Made by a program: the position numbers and the translations under genes. The notes under the pieces are model-generated. The model had not been told where the DNA came from. It did no database searches and saw nothing but the letters and a program-made list of their open reading frames with translations. From NCBI RefSeq assembly GCF_004115925.1, contig NZ_SDDX01000013.1, positions 1 to 64,000 on the forward strand: a stretch of 64,000 nucleotides of DNA, given 5' to 3'. Source of the stretch: Lelliottia nimipressuralis (GTDB lineage Bacteria > Pseudomonadota > Gammaproteobacteria > Enterobacterales > Enterobacteriaceae). Each line of letters starts with the position of its first letter. The first letter of the stretch is position 1. Positions 37,554 through 46,829 of the stretch are shown here, piece by piece.

Positions 37554-38252
37554 ATGAAAATCGGCATTATTGGTGCAATGGAAGAAGAAGTTACGCTGCT
37601 GCGTGACAAAATTGAGAACTGTCAGACGCTCTCTCTGGGTGGATGTGAAATCTACACCGGCCAGCTGAACGGAACTGACGTCGCTCTGCTGAAATCAGGC
37701 ATCGGTAAAGTGGCGGCAGCACTGGGCGCGACCCTGCTGCTTGAGCGCTGCAAACCGGACGTAATCATCAACACCGGTTCTGCGGGCGGTCTGGCTCCTA
37801 CGCTGAAAGTGGGCGATATCGTGGTCTCCGATGAAGCGCGCTATCACGATGCCGATGTCACGGCATTCGGTTACGAATATGGCCAGCTGCCTGGCTGCCC
37901 GGCAGGCTTTAAAGCCGACGATAAGCTGATTGCTGCCGCAGAAAGCTGCATCGCCGAGCTGAACCTGAACGCCGTGCGCGGTCTGATTGTCAGCGGTGAT
38001 GCGTTCATCAACGGCTCTGTCGGTCTGGCGAAAATCCGCCACAACTTCCCTCAGGCGATTGCCGTAGAGATGGAAGCGACCGCTATTGCACATGTGTGCC
38101 ACAACTTCAGCGTGCCGTTTGTGGTGGTTCGCGCCATCTCCGACGTGGCCGATCAGCAATCCCACCTGAGCTTCGACGAGTTCCTGGCAGTTGCCGCCAA
38201 ACAGTCCACCATCATGGTCGAAACCCTGGTGCAGAAACTGGCGCGTGGCTAA
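37554..38252 (+). CDS. mtnN: 5'-methylthioadenosine/S-adenosylhomocysteine nucleosidase
   Basis: Cleaves adenine from methylthioadenosine, S-adenosylhomocysteine and 5'-deoxyadenosine, relieving product inhibition of SAM enzymes and starting the AI-2 route (Pfs). The 232-residue protein has Glu12 (GAMEEEV), the substrate Glu in [12 protein letters not shown] near 174 and the catalytic Asp in AISDVAD near 197. It is the first of three genes with btuF and yadS, overlapping btuF by eight bases. Confidence 0.98.
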   Translation: MKIGIIGAMEEEVTLLRDKIENCQTLSLGGCEIYTGQLNGTDVALLKSGIGKVAAALGATLLLERCKPDVIINTGSAGGLAPTLKVGDIVVSDEARYHDADVTAFGYEYGQLPGCPAGFKADDKLIAAAESCIAELNLNAVRGLIVSGDAFINGSVGLAKIRHNFPQAIAVEMEATAIAHVCHNFSVPFVVVRAISDVADQQSHLSFDEFLAVAAKQSTIMVETLVQKLARG

Positions 38253-39042
38253 GTATGCAAGGGCGCTGGTCGCCCTCTTCTTACTTGCACCGGCGTGGCT
38301 TGTGGCCGCGCCGCGTGTTATCACCCTCTCCCCCGCCAATACGGAACTGGCTTTTGCCGCCGGGATCACCCCCGTGGGTGTGAGCAGCTTTTCTGACTAT
38401 CCCCCGGAAGCGAAAAAGATCGAAGAGGTCTCGACCTGGCAGGGGATGAATCTCGAGCGCATCGTGGCGCTAAAGCCGGACCTGGTGCTTGCCTGGCGCG
38501 GCGGGAATGCCGAACGTCAGGTCAATCAGCTCTCATCGCTCGGCATTAAAGTGCTGTGGGTCGATGCCATCAGCATTGAGCAAGTGGCGCAGGCATTACG
38601 TGATTTAGCCCCCTGGAGCCCGACACCTGAAAAAGCGCTGCAGGCCGCACAGCAAATGCTGAACGACTACGCTGCACTGAAGAAAAAATACGACACGCCG
38701 GTGAAAAAGCGCGTCTTCCTGCAGTTTGGCAGCCAGCCGCTGTTTACCACCGGAAAAGGGTCGATTCAGAATCAGGTTCTGGAAGTGTGTGGCGGTGAAA
38801 ATATCTTCGCAGCAAGCCGCGTTCCCTGGCCTCAGGTCAGCCGCGAACAGGTACTGGCGCGTCAGCCACAGGCCATTGTGGTGATAGGGAATGCGAGTGA
38901 GATTCCGAAAATTGAAAATTTCTGGCAAAGCCAGCTAAAAATTCCCGTTATTGCCCTACACAGTGACTGGTTTGAACGGGCAAGCCCGCGTATTATCCTC
39001 GCCGCAAAACAACTCTGCTCTGCCCTGGCGCAGAGCCATTAA
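38245..39042 (+). CDS. btuF: Vitamin B12 periplasmic binding protein BtuF
   Basis: Captures cobalamin in the periplasm and hands it to the BtuCD ABC importer. The start is GTG at 38245, inside the last codons of mtnN, giving [24 protein letters not shown], a signal peptide with cleavage after VAA or nearby, and 265 residues (E. coli 266). It belongs to the helical-backbone binding protein family (PF01497) with [15 protein letters not shown] at the N-terminus and [17 protein letters not shown] further on. btuC and btuD are not in the window. Confidence 0.96.
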   Translation: MAKYARALVALFLLAPAWLVAAPRVITLSPANTELAFAAGITPVGVSSFSDYPPEAKKIEEVSTWQGMNLERIVALKPDLVLAWRGGNAERQVNQLSSLGIKVLWVDAISIEQVAQALRDLAPWSPTPEKALQAAQQMLNDYAALKKKYDTPVKKRVFLQFGSQPLFTTGKGSIQNQVLEVCGGENIFAASRVPWPQVSREQVLARQPQAIVVIGNASEIPKIENFWQSQLKIPVIALHSDWFERASPRIILAAKQLCSALAQSH

Positions 39043-39071
39043 TTAGGCCCTCATCCTCTGAGGATTGAAAA

Positions 39072-39695
39072 ATGCTCGTTTATTGGCTGGATATCCTTGG
39101 CACAGCCGTTTTTGCTATCTCCGGCGTTCTGCTTGCGGGCAAATTACGCATGGACCCCTTTGGCGTATTAGTGCTTGGCGTGGTGACGGCCGTCGGCGGG
39201 GGCACAATCCGCGATATGGCGCTCGATCATGGCCCGGTGTTTTGGGTCAAAGATCCCACCGACCTGGTGGTCGCGATGGTGACGTGCCTGCTGACCATCG
39301 TGCTGGTGCGCCAGCCACGCCGGTTACCAAAATGGATCCTGCCGGTGCTTGATGCCGTGGGTCTGGCGGTGTTTGTCGGGATTGGCGTCAATAAAGCCTT
39401 CATGGCAGGAACCGGTCCGCTGGTGGCAATCTGCATGGGCGTATTGACCGGCGTCGGCGGCGGGATTATCCGCGATATTCTGGCGCGCGAAATCCCAATG
39501 ATTCTGCGCACCGAAATCTACGCCACCGCCTGTATTATCGGCGGAATTGTCCACGCAACCGCGTTCTACACCTTTGGCGTAGAGCTGGAAACCGCAGCGA
39601 TGATCGGCATGGTGGTGACGCTGGTGATTCGTCTGGCGGCAATTCGCTGGCACCTGAAGCTGCCGACATTTGCACTGGATGAAAACGGAAGGTAA
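39072..39695 (+). CDS. yadS: UPF0126/TRIC-like membrane protein YadS
   Basis: A 207-residue inner-membrane protein with two repeats of three hydrophobic segments, each ending in a GGG-IRD motif (VGGGTIRDMAL near residue 42, VGGGIIRDILAR near 130). This is the duplicated UPF0126 domain, structurally related to TRIC cation channels. The transported substrate is uncertain; glycine has been proposed for relatives. It is last in the mtnN-btuF-yadS unit, 29 bases after btuF. Confidence 0.92.
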   Translation: MLVYWLDILGTAVFAISGVLLAGKLRMDPFGVLVLGVVTAVGGGTIRDMALDHGPVFWVKDPTDLVVAMVTCLLTIVLVRQPRRLPKWILPVLDAVGLAVFVGIGVNKAFMAGTGPLVAICMGVLTGVGGGIIRDILAREIPMILRTEIYATACIIGGIVHATAFYTFGVELETAAMIGMVVTLVIRLAAIRWHLKLPTFALDENGR

Positions 39696-39699
39696 AAGC

Positions 39700-39728
39700 A
39701 AAACGGCAACCCAAGGTTGCCGTTTTTG
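39700..39728 (+). terminator. Intrinsic terminator after yadS
   Basis: Stem AAACGGCAAC/GTTGCCGTTT with a CCAAG loop and T-run. It is almost the same stem as the terminator after yaeH. Confidence 0.9.
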
Positions 39729-39769
39729 GTGTTCGTACCCTCTCCTGGTCGGAAAAGGCCGCATCACAA

Positions 39770-40114
39770 TTAAATACTGAACGAAGATCCACACCCACAG
39801 GTGCTTTTCGCGTTCGGGTTAGTCACCACAAAGCGCGAACCTTCCAGGCCTTCGGTGTAATCCACCGCGCCACCGACCAGATATTGCAGGCTCATCGGGT
39901 CAACGACCAGCGCGACACCCTGCTTCTCAATGGTCATATCACCGTCGTTAATCTGATCGTCAAAGGTGAAACCATACTGGAAGCCGCTGCAACCACCGCC
40001 GGTAATATAAACACGCAGTTTCAGCTCCGGATTATTTTCATCCGCAATCAGGCTTTTCACTTTAATGGCTGCTGCTTCGGTAAACTGCAACGGCAGCGCT
40101 ACGTCATCACTCAT
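39770..40114 (-). CDS. erpA: Iron-sulfur cluster carrier ErpA
   Basis: An A-type carrier that delivers Fe-S clusters to apo-proteins such as IspG/IspH and respiratory enzymes; essential for respiration in E. coli. The 114-residue protein has the three conserved Cys: Cys42 ([11 protein letters not shown]) and Cys106/Cys108 (STCGCGSS). It lies 85 bases downstream of clcA on the same strand, a gap large enough for its own promoter. In E. coli it is controlled by IscR; I could not assign an IscR box here. Confidence 0.97.
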   Translation of the reverse strand: MSDDVALPLQFTEAAAIKVKSLIADENNPELKLRVYITGGGCSGFQYGFTFDDQINDGDMTIEKQGVALVVDPMSLQYLVGGAVDYTEGLEGSRFVVTNPNAKSTCGCGSSFSI

Positions 40115-40199
40115 TTTTTGCTCCCATGAATACTGCTACTGAATCGGATTAAAAAACATCCAATTCTTTTTTTCATTATCTAATACCCTGGTAATTCAT

Positions 40200-41600
40200 T
40201 CAAGTATTCTGCTTCTCAGCCAGTGCCGCCTCCTGCTTCGCCAGGGTACGCGCAAGAATGGTGGAGTATAACGGCTTTCCGCCCAGGAATTGGGCTAATA
40301 GTGTCGCGCCGAGACAGGTAATGATCATTGGCAAAATGAGCTGATAATTGTCGGTCATCTCCAGAACCAGCACGATGGCGGTCAGCGGCGCGCGCAACGA
40401 CGCCGCCAGCAGCGCCCCCATTCCGGCAACGGCAAAGGTCCCGGCCTGCAACTCATACGCCGGAAATCCCGCTGCGGCGGCCATTCCAAAAGCGGTGCCG
40501 AGCAACATTCCTAGCGCCAGCATCGGCGCAAAAATTCCGCCCGGGGCGCCCGACGAAAAACAGAGCAGCGTCGTCACCACGCGGGAGATAAACAGAAACA
40601 GCAGCATTCCCAGGCTAAAATTGCCGGCCACGGCGATGGGAATCAGGTTGAATCCGCCGCCTGCGGCACCCGGTTCGATCACGCCCAGCACACCGCACAT
40701 CCCGCCGAGCAGACCGCCGATCAACACCCATTTCGTGATATTACCGCCGTGAATGCGCTGGAACATATCCTGTGTTTTGAGTATCAGGAAATTAAACAGC
40801 GGCCCCAGCACGCCAAAAATCATCCCCAGAATCAGATACAGCCACAGCGTGTTCACCGGCGCATTGGTGAGCTTACCCACCTCAATGACTGCGGATTCGC
40901 CGTTGAAAATGCGAAACACAATGCTCGACATGATCACGCCAGTGAAGACCGCCTTGATCGAGATAAGGTTGTAGCGAAACTGCGGGCGCATCTCTTCGAT
41001 GATAAACAGTATCCCGGCCAGCGGCGCGTTGAAGGCCGCCGAAAGCCCCGCTGCGGCCCCTGTCGCCAGCAGCGTATGGCGTGCTTCGCCGCTGCGCATG
41101 CGGAAAACATCTGCCACCATCCGCCCGATATTTCCGCCGAGCTGCACCGTTGGCCCTTCACGGCCTAACACCATGCCTGCGCCAAGCGTTCCCATCCCAC
41201 CGATGAATTTCACCGGAATCACGCGCCACCAGCGCACCGGACGCAGCTCTTCTAGCGCGCCTTCGATCTCGGGAATACCGGAACCGCCCGCCTCCGGGGC
41301 AAATTTGCGTACCAGGAAATAGCCCAGCATTGCCAAAAGCGCCGACAAGCCAAAAGCCATCGACCACAGCAGCCACGGGTTATCGGCCACCCCGCCAAGC
41401 GTGCCGATGCGCCAGTTTTGTACGCCATTGACGGCTTTCTCAAACGCCACGCCCACAAGCCCTGCGAGCGTCCCGACTACCGCGGCCATCACCAGGATCA
41501 CCAGCGGCGTTTTGTCGCGATTCAATAAGCGTCGAACGCTGACCCGACGGCGCTGGCGGGCAAATTGCTGTTCTTCAAAAGAGGAGTTTTGTGCTGTCAT
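40200..41600 (-). CDS. clcA: H+/Cl- exchange transporter ClcA
   Basis: A dimeric inner-membrane antiporter exchanging two Cl- for one H+, used in extreme acid resistance. Selectivity and gating motifs are present: GSGIPE with Ser107, GREGP with Glu148 (the gating glutamate), and [11 protein letters not shown]. With the ATG at 41600 ([12 protein letters not shown], 466 residues) Ser107 and Glu148 fall on exactly the E. coli numbers, so I prefer it to the GTG one codon earlier. The C-terminus (after about residue 455) is shorter than in E. coli. It is divergent from hemL. Confidence 0.97.
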   Translation of the reverse strand: MTAQNSSFEEQQFARQRRRVSVRRLLNRDKTPLVILVMAAVVGTLAGLVGVAFEKAVNGVQNWRIGTLGGVADNPWLLWSMAFGLSALLAMLGYFLVRKFAPEAGGSGIPEIEGALEELRPVRWWRVIPVKFIGGMGTLGAGMVLGREGPTVQLGGNIGRMVADVFRMRSGEARHTLLATGAAAGLSAAFNAPLAGILFIIEEMRPQFRYNLISIKAVFTGVIMSSIVFRIFNGESAVIEVGKLTNAPVNTLWLYLILGMIFGVLGPLFNFLILKTQDMFQRIHGGNITKWVLIGGLLGGMCGVLGVIEPGAAGGGFNLIPIAVAGNFSLGMLLFLFISRVVTTLLCFSSGAPGGIFAPMLALGMLLGTAFGMAAAAGFPAYELQAGTFAVAGMGALLAASLRAPLTAIVLVLEMTDNYQLILPMIITCLGATLLAQFLGGKPLYSTILARTLAKQEAALAEKQNT

Positions 41601-41778
41601 CACGGCTTCTTTTATTGGTCATACAATTAACGCAGGGATTTTAATGCCCCTGACGCTGCCCGTCGCCTGAAAAATCCTAAACAATTGTTCAGGATCATTG
41701 GGGCAAAAATTTTATAACCTTCGGCGAATCCCTTAGAATAGCTGGCTAAACCCTTTTCTACGAACCAGGAACGACGCT

Positions 41779-43059
41779 ATGAGTAAGTCTGAAAACCTCT
41801 ACAGTGCAGCACGCGAGCTAATCCCAGGCGGGGTCAACTCTCCTGTTCGCGCCTTTACCGGCGTCGGCGGAACGCCGCTGTTTATTGAACGTGCGGACGG
41901 CGCGTATCTGTACGATGTGGACGGCAAAGCCTATATCGATTATGTCGGCTCCTGGGGTCCGATGGTGCTGGGTCACAACCACCCGACTATCCGCAATGCG
42001 GTAATTGAAGCGGCGCAGCGTGGCCTGAGCTTCGGTGCACCTACCGAGATGGAAGTTAAAATGGCGGAGCTGGTGACCGAACTGGTCCCGACCATGGACA
42101 TGGTGCGCATGGTGAACTCCGGTACGGAAGCCACCATGAGCGCTATCCGCCTGGCGCGCGGCTTCACCGGTCGCGACAAAATCATCAAATTCGAAGGCTG
42201 CTATCACGGTCACGCCGACTGCCTGCTGGTAAAAGCCGGTTCCGGCGCGCTGACCCTCGGACAGCCGAACTCTCCGGGCGTACCGGCAGATTTTGCCAAA
42301 CACACTCTGACCTGCACCTATAACGATCTGGAGACGGTTCGCGCCGCCTTCGAACAGTATCCGCAGGAGATCGCCTGCATCATCGTGGAACCTGTCGCGG
42401 GTAACATGAACTGTATCCCTCCGCAGCCAGAATTCCTGCCAGGCCTGCGCGCGCTGTGCGACGAATTCGGCGCGCTGCTGATCATCGACGAAGTAATGAC
42501 CGGCTTCCGCGTGGCGCTGGCAGGTGCTCAGTCTTATTACGACGTGGTACCAGACCTGACCTGTCTGGGCAAAATCATCGGCGGCGGTATGCCGGTGGGC
42601 GCCTTTGGCGGACGCAAAGAGGTGATGGAAGCGCTGGCCCCGACGGGTCCGGTTTATCAGGCGGGTACCCTGTCCGGTAACCCGATTGCGATGGCGGCAG
42701 GTTTTGCCTGCCTGACCGAAGTGGCGCAGCCGGGAATCCACGAAACCCTGACCGATTTGACCACCCAACTGGCTAACGGGCTGCTGGAAGCCGCAGAAGA
42801 AACGGGCATTCCGCTGGTGGTGAACCATGTGGGCGGCATGTTCGGGATCTTCTTCACCGATGCGAAAACCGTGACCTGCTATCAGGACGTGGTGAAGTGC
42901 GACGTTGAACGCTTTAAGCGTTTCTTCCATCTGATGCTGGAAGAGGGTGTGTACCTCGCACCGTCAGCGTTTGAAGCGGGCTTTATGTCCGTGGCGCACA
43001 GCGAAGAAGATATCAATAACACCATCGACGCAGCGCGTAAGGTGTTTGCGAAGCTTTAA
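41779..43059 (+). CDS. hemL: Glutamate-1-semialdehyde 2,1-aminomutase
   Basis: Converts glutamate-1-semialdehyde to 5-aminolevulinate in C5-pathway haem synthesis, using pyridoxal/pyridoxamine phosphate. The 426-residue class III aminotransferase has [16 protein letters not shown], the PLP-binding Asp in [12 protein letters not shown] and the Schiff-base Lys in [17 protein letters not shown] near residue 265. It is flanked by clcA (divergent) and fhuB (convergent), as in E. coli. Confidence 0.99.
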   Translation: MSKSENLYSAARELIPGGVNSPVRAFTGVGGTPLFIERADGAYLYDVDGKAYIDYVGSWGPMVLGHNHPTIRNAVIEAAQRGLSFGAPTEMEVKMAELVTELVPTMDMVRMVNSGTEATMSAIRLARGFTGRDKIIKFEGCYHGHADCLLVKAGSGALTLGQPNSPGVPADFAKHTLTCTYNDLETVRAAFEQYPQEIACIIVEPVAGNMNCIPPQPEFLPGLRALCDEFGALLIIDEVMTGFRVALAGAQSYYDVVPDLTCLGKIIGGGMPVGAFGGRKEVMEALAPTGPVYQAGTLSGNPIAMAAGFACLTEVAQPGIHETLTDLTTQLANGLLEAAEETGIPLVVNHVGGMFGIFFTDAKTVTCYQDVVKCDVERFKRFFHLMLEEGVYLAPSAFEAGFMSVAHSEEDINNTIDAARKVFAKL

Positions 43060-43087
43060 TCGCCACGCGACAAACAAAGTAAATGAA

Positions 43088-43117
43088 CAACGGCAGCCTC
43101 TCGGCTGCCGTTTTTTT
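43088..43117. terminator. Intrinsic terminator between hemL and fhuB
   Basis: Stem AACGGCAGCC/GGCTGCCGTT with a TCTC loop and seven T on the plus strand. Its last bases overlap the fhuB stop codon. Confidence 0.88.
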
Positions 43118-45098
43118 ATCGGCTCTGCTTTCTCAGCAAATAAATAAAGTACGGCGCACCAATAAACGTCGACAGCAGCCCCGCCGGGATCTGATACGGG
43201 AACAGCACCATCCTGCCCAGCCAGTCGGCGATGACCAGTATCATCCCGCCCACCAGCGCGGAGATCACGATATGCGGCATCGTGCGGCGGAACCCCATCA
43301 TGCGCGCGATGTGCGGCGCCATCAGACCAACAAAACTCAGTGGGCCGATGGTCATGGTCGCGACGGCGGTCAGGCAGGCCGCCAGCAGCAGCAATCCGAC
43401 GCGCGAGGGCGTCAGTGCAATCCCGACCGCGCGTGCCGTTTCACCGCCCAGCGGCAGAATCGTCATCCAGCGGCGGCACAACGGCGTGATTGCCAGCAGC
43501 AAGATCATCGCAATCCCGGAATGCACCACCTGTGCCCCCGTCGCGCCGTAAGTCGAACCAGAAATCCAGGTCAGGATCTGCGCCATGCGCGGATCGCCGC
43601 TGGCCTGCAGCATCATCAACAACATGGTAAATGCAGTGCTAAGCGCCATACCGGCAAGCAGCATCCGGTGCGGTGAAAAGCCCCCGCGACCGGCGGCGAT
43701 CATAATGATCATCAGCGTGGCGGCAGCACCGATACTGCCCGCAGGCATCAGCCAGCCAAACGCATCGCCCGGTACGAAGAACAGCATCATCACCACACCA
43801 AACGCCGCGCCGGAGCTGATGCCCAGCACTTCCGGGCTGGCCATCGGGTTACCCGTCAGACGCTGGATAATGCACCCGGCGACCGCCAGCATCACGCCTG
43901 CGATCAACGCAGAGAAAATACGCGGCCAGCGCCATTGCAGCAATTCATCCAGCATCGGGCCTGTCGCCCAGTGCCAGCCGCTGGCATCGCGCCCCAGTGA
44001 GAGGGCAATCCACGCGACAATCAGCAACACGATCAGCCCGGTCAGCACAAACCACTGAATGTGCTGACGCTCGGCATAGACTTTATCCCCGGCGTCCATC
44101 GCGGGCGCGCTCATGCTGCGCAGACGCGGCAGCAGCCACAGCAACAGCGGCGCGCCAATCAATGCGGTGACGGAACCGGTGGAGACTTCCATCCACACGC
44201 GGGCGAGCCAGAGAATGATTTGATCCGACAGCCAGAGGATCAACGCCCCAATTAACGGCGCCAGCATCAGTCGCGACAGCAGGCGACGCGCACCGAGCAT
44301 TTTCGCCAGCAACGGTGCAAACAGCCCGATAAAGCCGATAATCCCGACCGCATTTACCAGCAGTGCGCTGAGCACAATCGCCAGCGTCAGCGCGGCGAGA
44401 CGTGCCAGGGAAAGCGCCAACCCGAGATTGCGCGCCACGCCATCATCCAGCCCCATCAGCGTCAGCGGACGCAGCAGCAGCAGGGTCAGCACTACGCCGC
44501 CGATCAGCTGTGGCCACAGGCGTTGCACGATACTCCAGTCGGTCTGGGTCAGCGTCCCGGTGCTCCACAGGAACATGCTTTGCAGCTCGTCGTGATGGAA
44601 CAGCACCAGCAGCTGGTTGATGGCCCCGCAGTAGAGGCTCACCACCAGCCCCGCCAGAATCAGCGTTACCGGAGAAAGACGTTTTCCCCACGCCACACCG
44701 AAGACCAGCGCACCGACAACACAGGCCCCCGCCAGCGCAGCGAACTGGCTGGTGAGTGCGCCGGGCAGCGCCCAGAGCGTGGTGATGGTGATACCAAGCT
44801 GTGCGCCAGTGGCGACGCCAAGCGTCGTCGGTTCCGCCAGCGGGTTACGCAGCACCTGCTGGAACAGAACGCCGACCAGCCCCAGCCCCGCGCCCACCAG
44901 CAATGAAATCGCCAGGCGTGGCAACAGGCTGTAGTGGAACAGCATCTGCTGGATGTTATCGATATCCGGTACGGAGAAGGCCTGGCCCCACTGCGCGCGC
45001 GGCAGCGCAATCGACAGATTTGACCAGGTTAAAAACAGTGCGACGATGAAAACGACGGTTAACAGCAGCGTCGGGAAAAGCGCGATCCGCGATCTCAT
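43116..45098 (-). CDS. fhuB: Ferric hydroxamate ABC transporter permease FhuB
   Basis: The inner-membrane permease that imports ferrichrome and related hydroxamates delivered by FhuD. At 660 residues it is a fused tandem of two FecCD-type permeases of about 330 residues, each with about ten membrane helices (first copy LAEPTTLGVATGAQLGI, second MASPEVLGISSGAAFG), with two FhuC-docking loops. The ATG overlaps the fhuD stop by four bases. Last gene of fhuACDB. Confidence 0.98.
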   Translation of the reverse strand: MRSRIALFPTLLLTVVFIVALFLTWSNLSIALPRAQWGQAFSVPDIDNIQQMLFHYSLLPRLAISLLVGAGLGLVGVLFQQVLRNPLAEPTTLGVATGAQLGITITTLWALPGALTSQFAALAGACVVGALVFGVAWGKRLSPVTLILAGLVVSLYCGAINQLLVLFHHDELQSMFLWSTGTLTQTDWSIVQRLWPQLIGGVVLTLLLLRPLTLMGLDDGVARNLGLALSLARLAALTLAIVLSALLVNAVGIIGFIGLFAPLLAKMLGARRLLSRLMLAPLIGALILWLSDQIILWLARVWMEVSTGSVTALIGAPLLLWLLPRLRSMSAPAMDAGDKVYAERQHIQWFVLTGLIVLLIVAWIALSLGRDASGWHWATGPMLDELLQWRWPRIFSALIAGVMLAVAGCIIQRLTGNPMASPEVLGISSGAAFGVVMMLFFVPGDAFGWLMPAGSIGAAATLMIIMIAAGRGGFSPHRMLLAGMALSTAFTMLLMMLQASGDPRMAQILTWISGSTYGATGAQVVHSGIAMILLLAITPLCRRWMTILPLGGETARAVGIALTPSRVGLLLLAACLTAVATMTIGPLSFVGLMAPHIARMMGFRRTMPHIVISALVGGMILVIADWLGRMVLFPYQIPAGLLSTFIGAPYFIYLLRKQSR

Positions 45099-45985
45099 GC
45101 TTTGCCTCCCAATGCGCCATCAAGCACGCGGGCAAAGTGCATCGCCGACAGCGTCGCTCCGTAGAACCACACCGCAGGCACACGCTGGAAACGCTGCTCG
45201 CGCACGAACGGCATCGCCTGCCACAGCGGCGTCGACATCAGGGTTTGCATCTCACGATCATTGCCATGATCGAAACAGAGCACGTCTACATCGCGGAATT
45301 GCGCCAGACGATCGATGCCGACGGTGGTACTGCCCCAGAAGGTCATCTCCCCTTCCCAGGCATTCGTAATAGCGAAGCGATCGAGCACTTCCTGGAACAG
45401 ACAGTTTTTGCCAAACACCAGCACATGACGCGCATCCAGCAGCGTAACCATCAGCAACGGACGGTTGCCGCGCGCGGCAAAGCGGGGTTTGAGCGAATCG
45501 ATAAAACCGTCGAAATGGTCGAGGTGCTGTTTTGCCGCCGCCTCGCGGTCCAGAAGCTGGGCCATTTCATTAATCGAATGACGCGCCATGGTCAGCGGTT
45601 TTTTACCGTCGCTGAAGGTGAACCCCCGGCCCGGCGCAATGCGTGCCAGTGTCTCCGGCGAAGGGCCGTAGCCCGCAGACCAGACCAAAAACGAGGGTTT
45701 CATCTGCGTCAGGAGTTCGAGATTCGGCTCGGTGCGCAGGCCGATATCGATAGTTGACGCGGGGATCTTCGGCTCGTTGACCCACATGTTGTAGTTAGGA
45801 ATATCCGCCACGCCGTACGGCGCGATGCCCAGCGCCAGCATCAGCTCAACCGGCAGCCACTCCAGCGCCACGATGCGGTGCGGATCAATAGAAGCCGCAC
45901 GCGCGGTATTCATTTTTAACAGCAGTGGCGAAAGCGCCAGCGCCGTCAGTAACCGACGGCGACTTATCAACGTTGGATCCAGCAT
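45095..45985 (-). CDS. fhuD: Ferric hydroxamate periplasmic binding protein FhuD
   Basis: Binds ferrichrome, aerobactin and coprogen in the periplasm and feeds FhuBC. The start is the ATG at 45985, which shares a base with the fhuC stop (TGATG) and gives 296 residues as in E. coli. A TTG one codon earlier would add one residue. The N-terminus carries a twin-arginine signal (SRRRLLTALALSPLL) with cleavage near ARAAS. A Trp-rich pocket segment (PAVWFYGATLSAMHF) is present near the C-terminus. Confidence 0.97.
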   Translation of the reverse strand: MLDPTLISRRRLLTALALSPLLLKMNTARAASIDPHRIVALEWLPVELMLALGIAPYGVADIPNYNMWVNEPKIPASTIDIGLRTEPNLELLTQMKPSFLVWSAGYGPSPETLARIAPGRGFTFSDGKKPLTMARHSINEMAQLLDREAAAKQHLDHFDGFIDSLKPRFAARGNRPLLMVTLLDARHVLVFGKNCLFQEVLDRFAITNAWEGEMTFWGSTTVGIDRLAQFRDVDVLCFDHGNDREMQTLMSTPLWQAMPFVREQRFQRVPAVWFYGATLSAMHFARVLDGALGGKA

Positions 45986-46782
45986 CAATACACAAAGCTC
46001 ACCGGTGCAGCCCCTGACGGGTGAGGCAGGATACCCATTGGAATACCGTAGATCAGTTCCAGCGTTTCGCCGCGCATCAGCTCAGACGGCGTACCTTGCG
46101 CAATCATCTCGCCCCCGCGCAGGGCCACCAGATAATCGCAGTAGCGCGCTGCCATATTGATATCGTGCAGAACGGCGATCACCGTCAGCCCTTTCTGCTG
46201 GCTGAGGCGATGAATCAGCGCCAGCACATCCACCTGATGGGCGATGTCCAGCGCCGAGGTCGGTTCGTCCAGCAGCAGGCAGTTACTGTCTTGAGCCACC
46301 AGCATCGCGATCCACGCGCGCTGACGCTCGCCGCCGGAGAGGCTATCCACCAGACGGTGCGCCAGCGGTTTTAACCCCACCAGCGCGATCGCCTCTTCCA
46401 CTTTCTCTCTGTCAGCCACACCAAACCGCCCGAGCGCGCCGTGCCACGGATAACGTCCAATCGCCACCAGTTCGCGCACGGTCATCCCTTCAGCCTGCGG
46501 CAGTTGCTGCGGCAGATAGGCGACTTTGCGGGCAAAGGCTTTGCTTTTCCAGCTCTCAAGCGGCTGCCCGTCGAGCAGGATCTCCCCTTCGGACGGCGGC
46601 TGATGGCGACCCAGCATTTTGAGCAGCGTGGATTTACCCGAACCGTTGTGACCGATAAGGCCCGTGACTTTGCCGACAGGGAATGTCAAAGAGAGCGGAT
46701 GCAGCAGCGTGCGTCCAGGGACGCGAAAGGAGGTGTTATTAAGCGCAAACGTGGTATCGGAGTGCGGTCTAATTTCCTGCAT
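45985..46782 (-). CDS. fhuC: Ferric hydroxamate ABC transporter ATPase FhuC
   Basis: The ATPase that drives FhuB. The 265-residue protein has Walker A GHNGSGKST near residue 42-50, the ABC signature LSGGERQRAW, Walker B LLLDEPTSALD and the H-loop His in VLHDINMAARY. I chose the ATG at 46782 (MQEIRPHSD), matching E. coli, not one eight codons earlier. It follows fhuA by about 47 bases. Confidence 0.98.
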   Translation of the reverse strand: MQEIRPHSDTTFALNNTSFRVPGRTLLHPLSLTFPVGKVTGLIGHNGSGKSTLLKMLGRHQPPSEGEILLDGQPLESWKSKAFARKVAYLPQQLPQAEGMTVRELVAIGRYPWHGALGRFGVADREKVEEAIALVGLKPLAHRLVDSLSGGERQRAWIAMLVAQDSNCLLLDEPTSALDIAHQVDVLALIHRLSQQKGLTVIAVLHDINMAARYCDYLVALRGGEMIAQGTPSELMRGETLELIYGIPMGILPHPSGAAPVSFVY

Positions 46783-46829
46783 AGTGGCCAACTTGTTAAA
46801 GGGCACGGCGAACCGTGCCCGAAGAGAGA

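Noticed and set aside
37472-37609. N-terminal extension of dgt overlapping mtnN
   Set aside because: It would run across the divergent promoter gap and into mtnN; Dgt homology begins at 37471.
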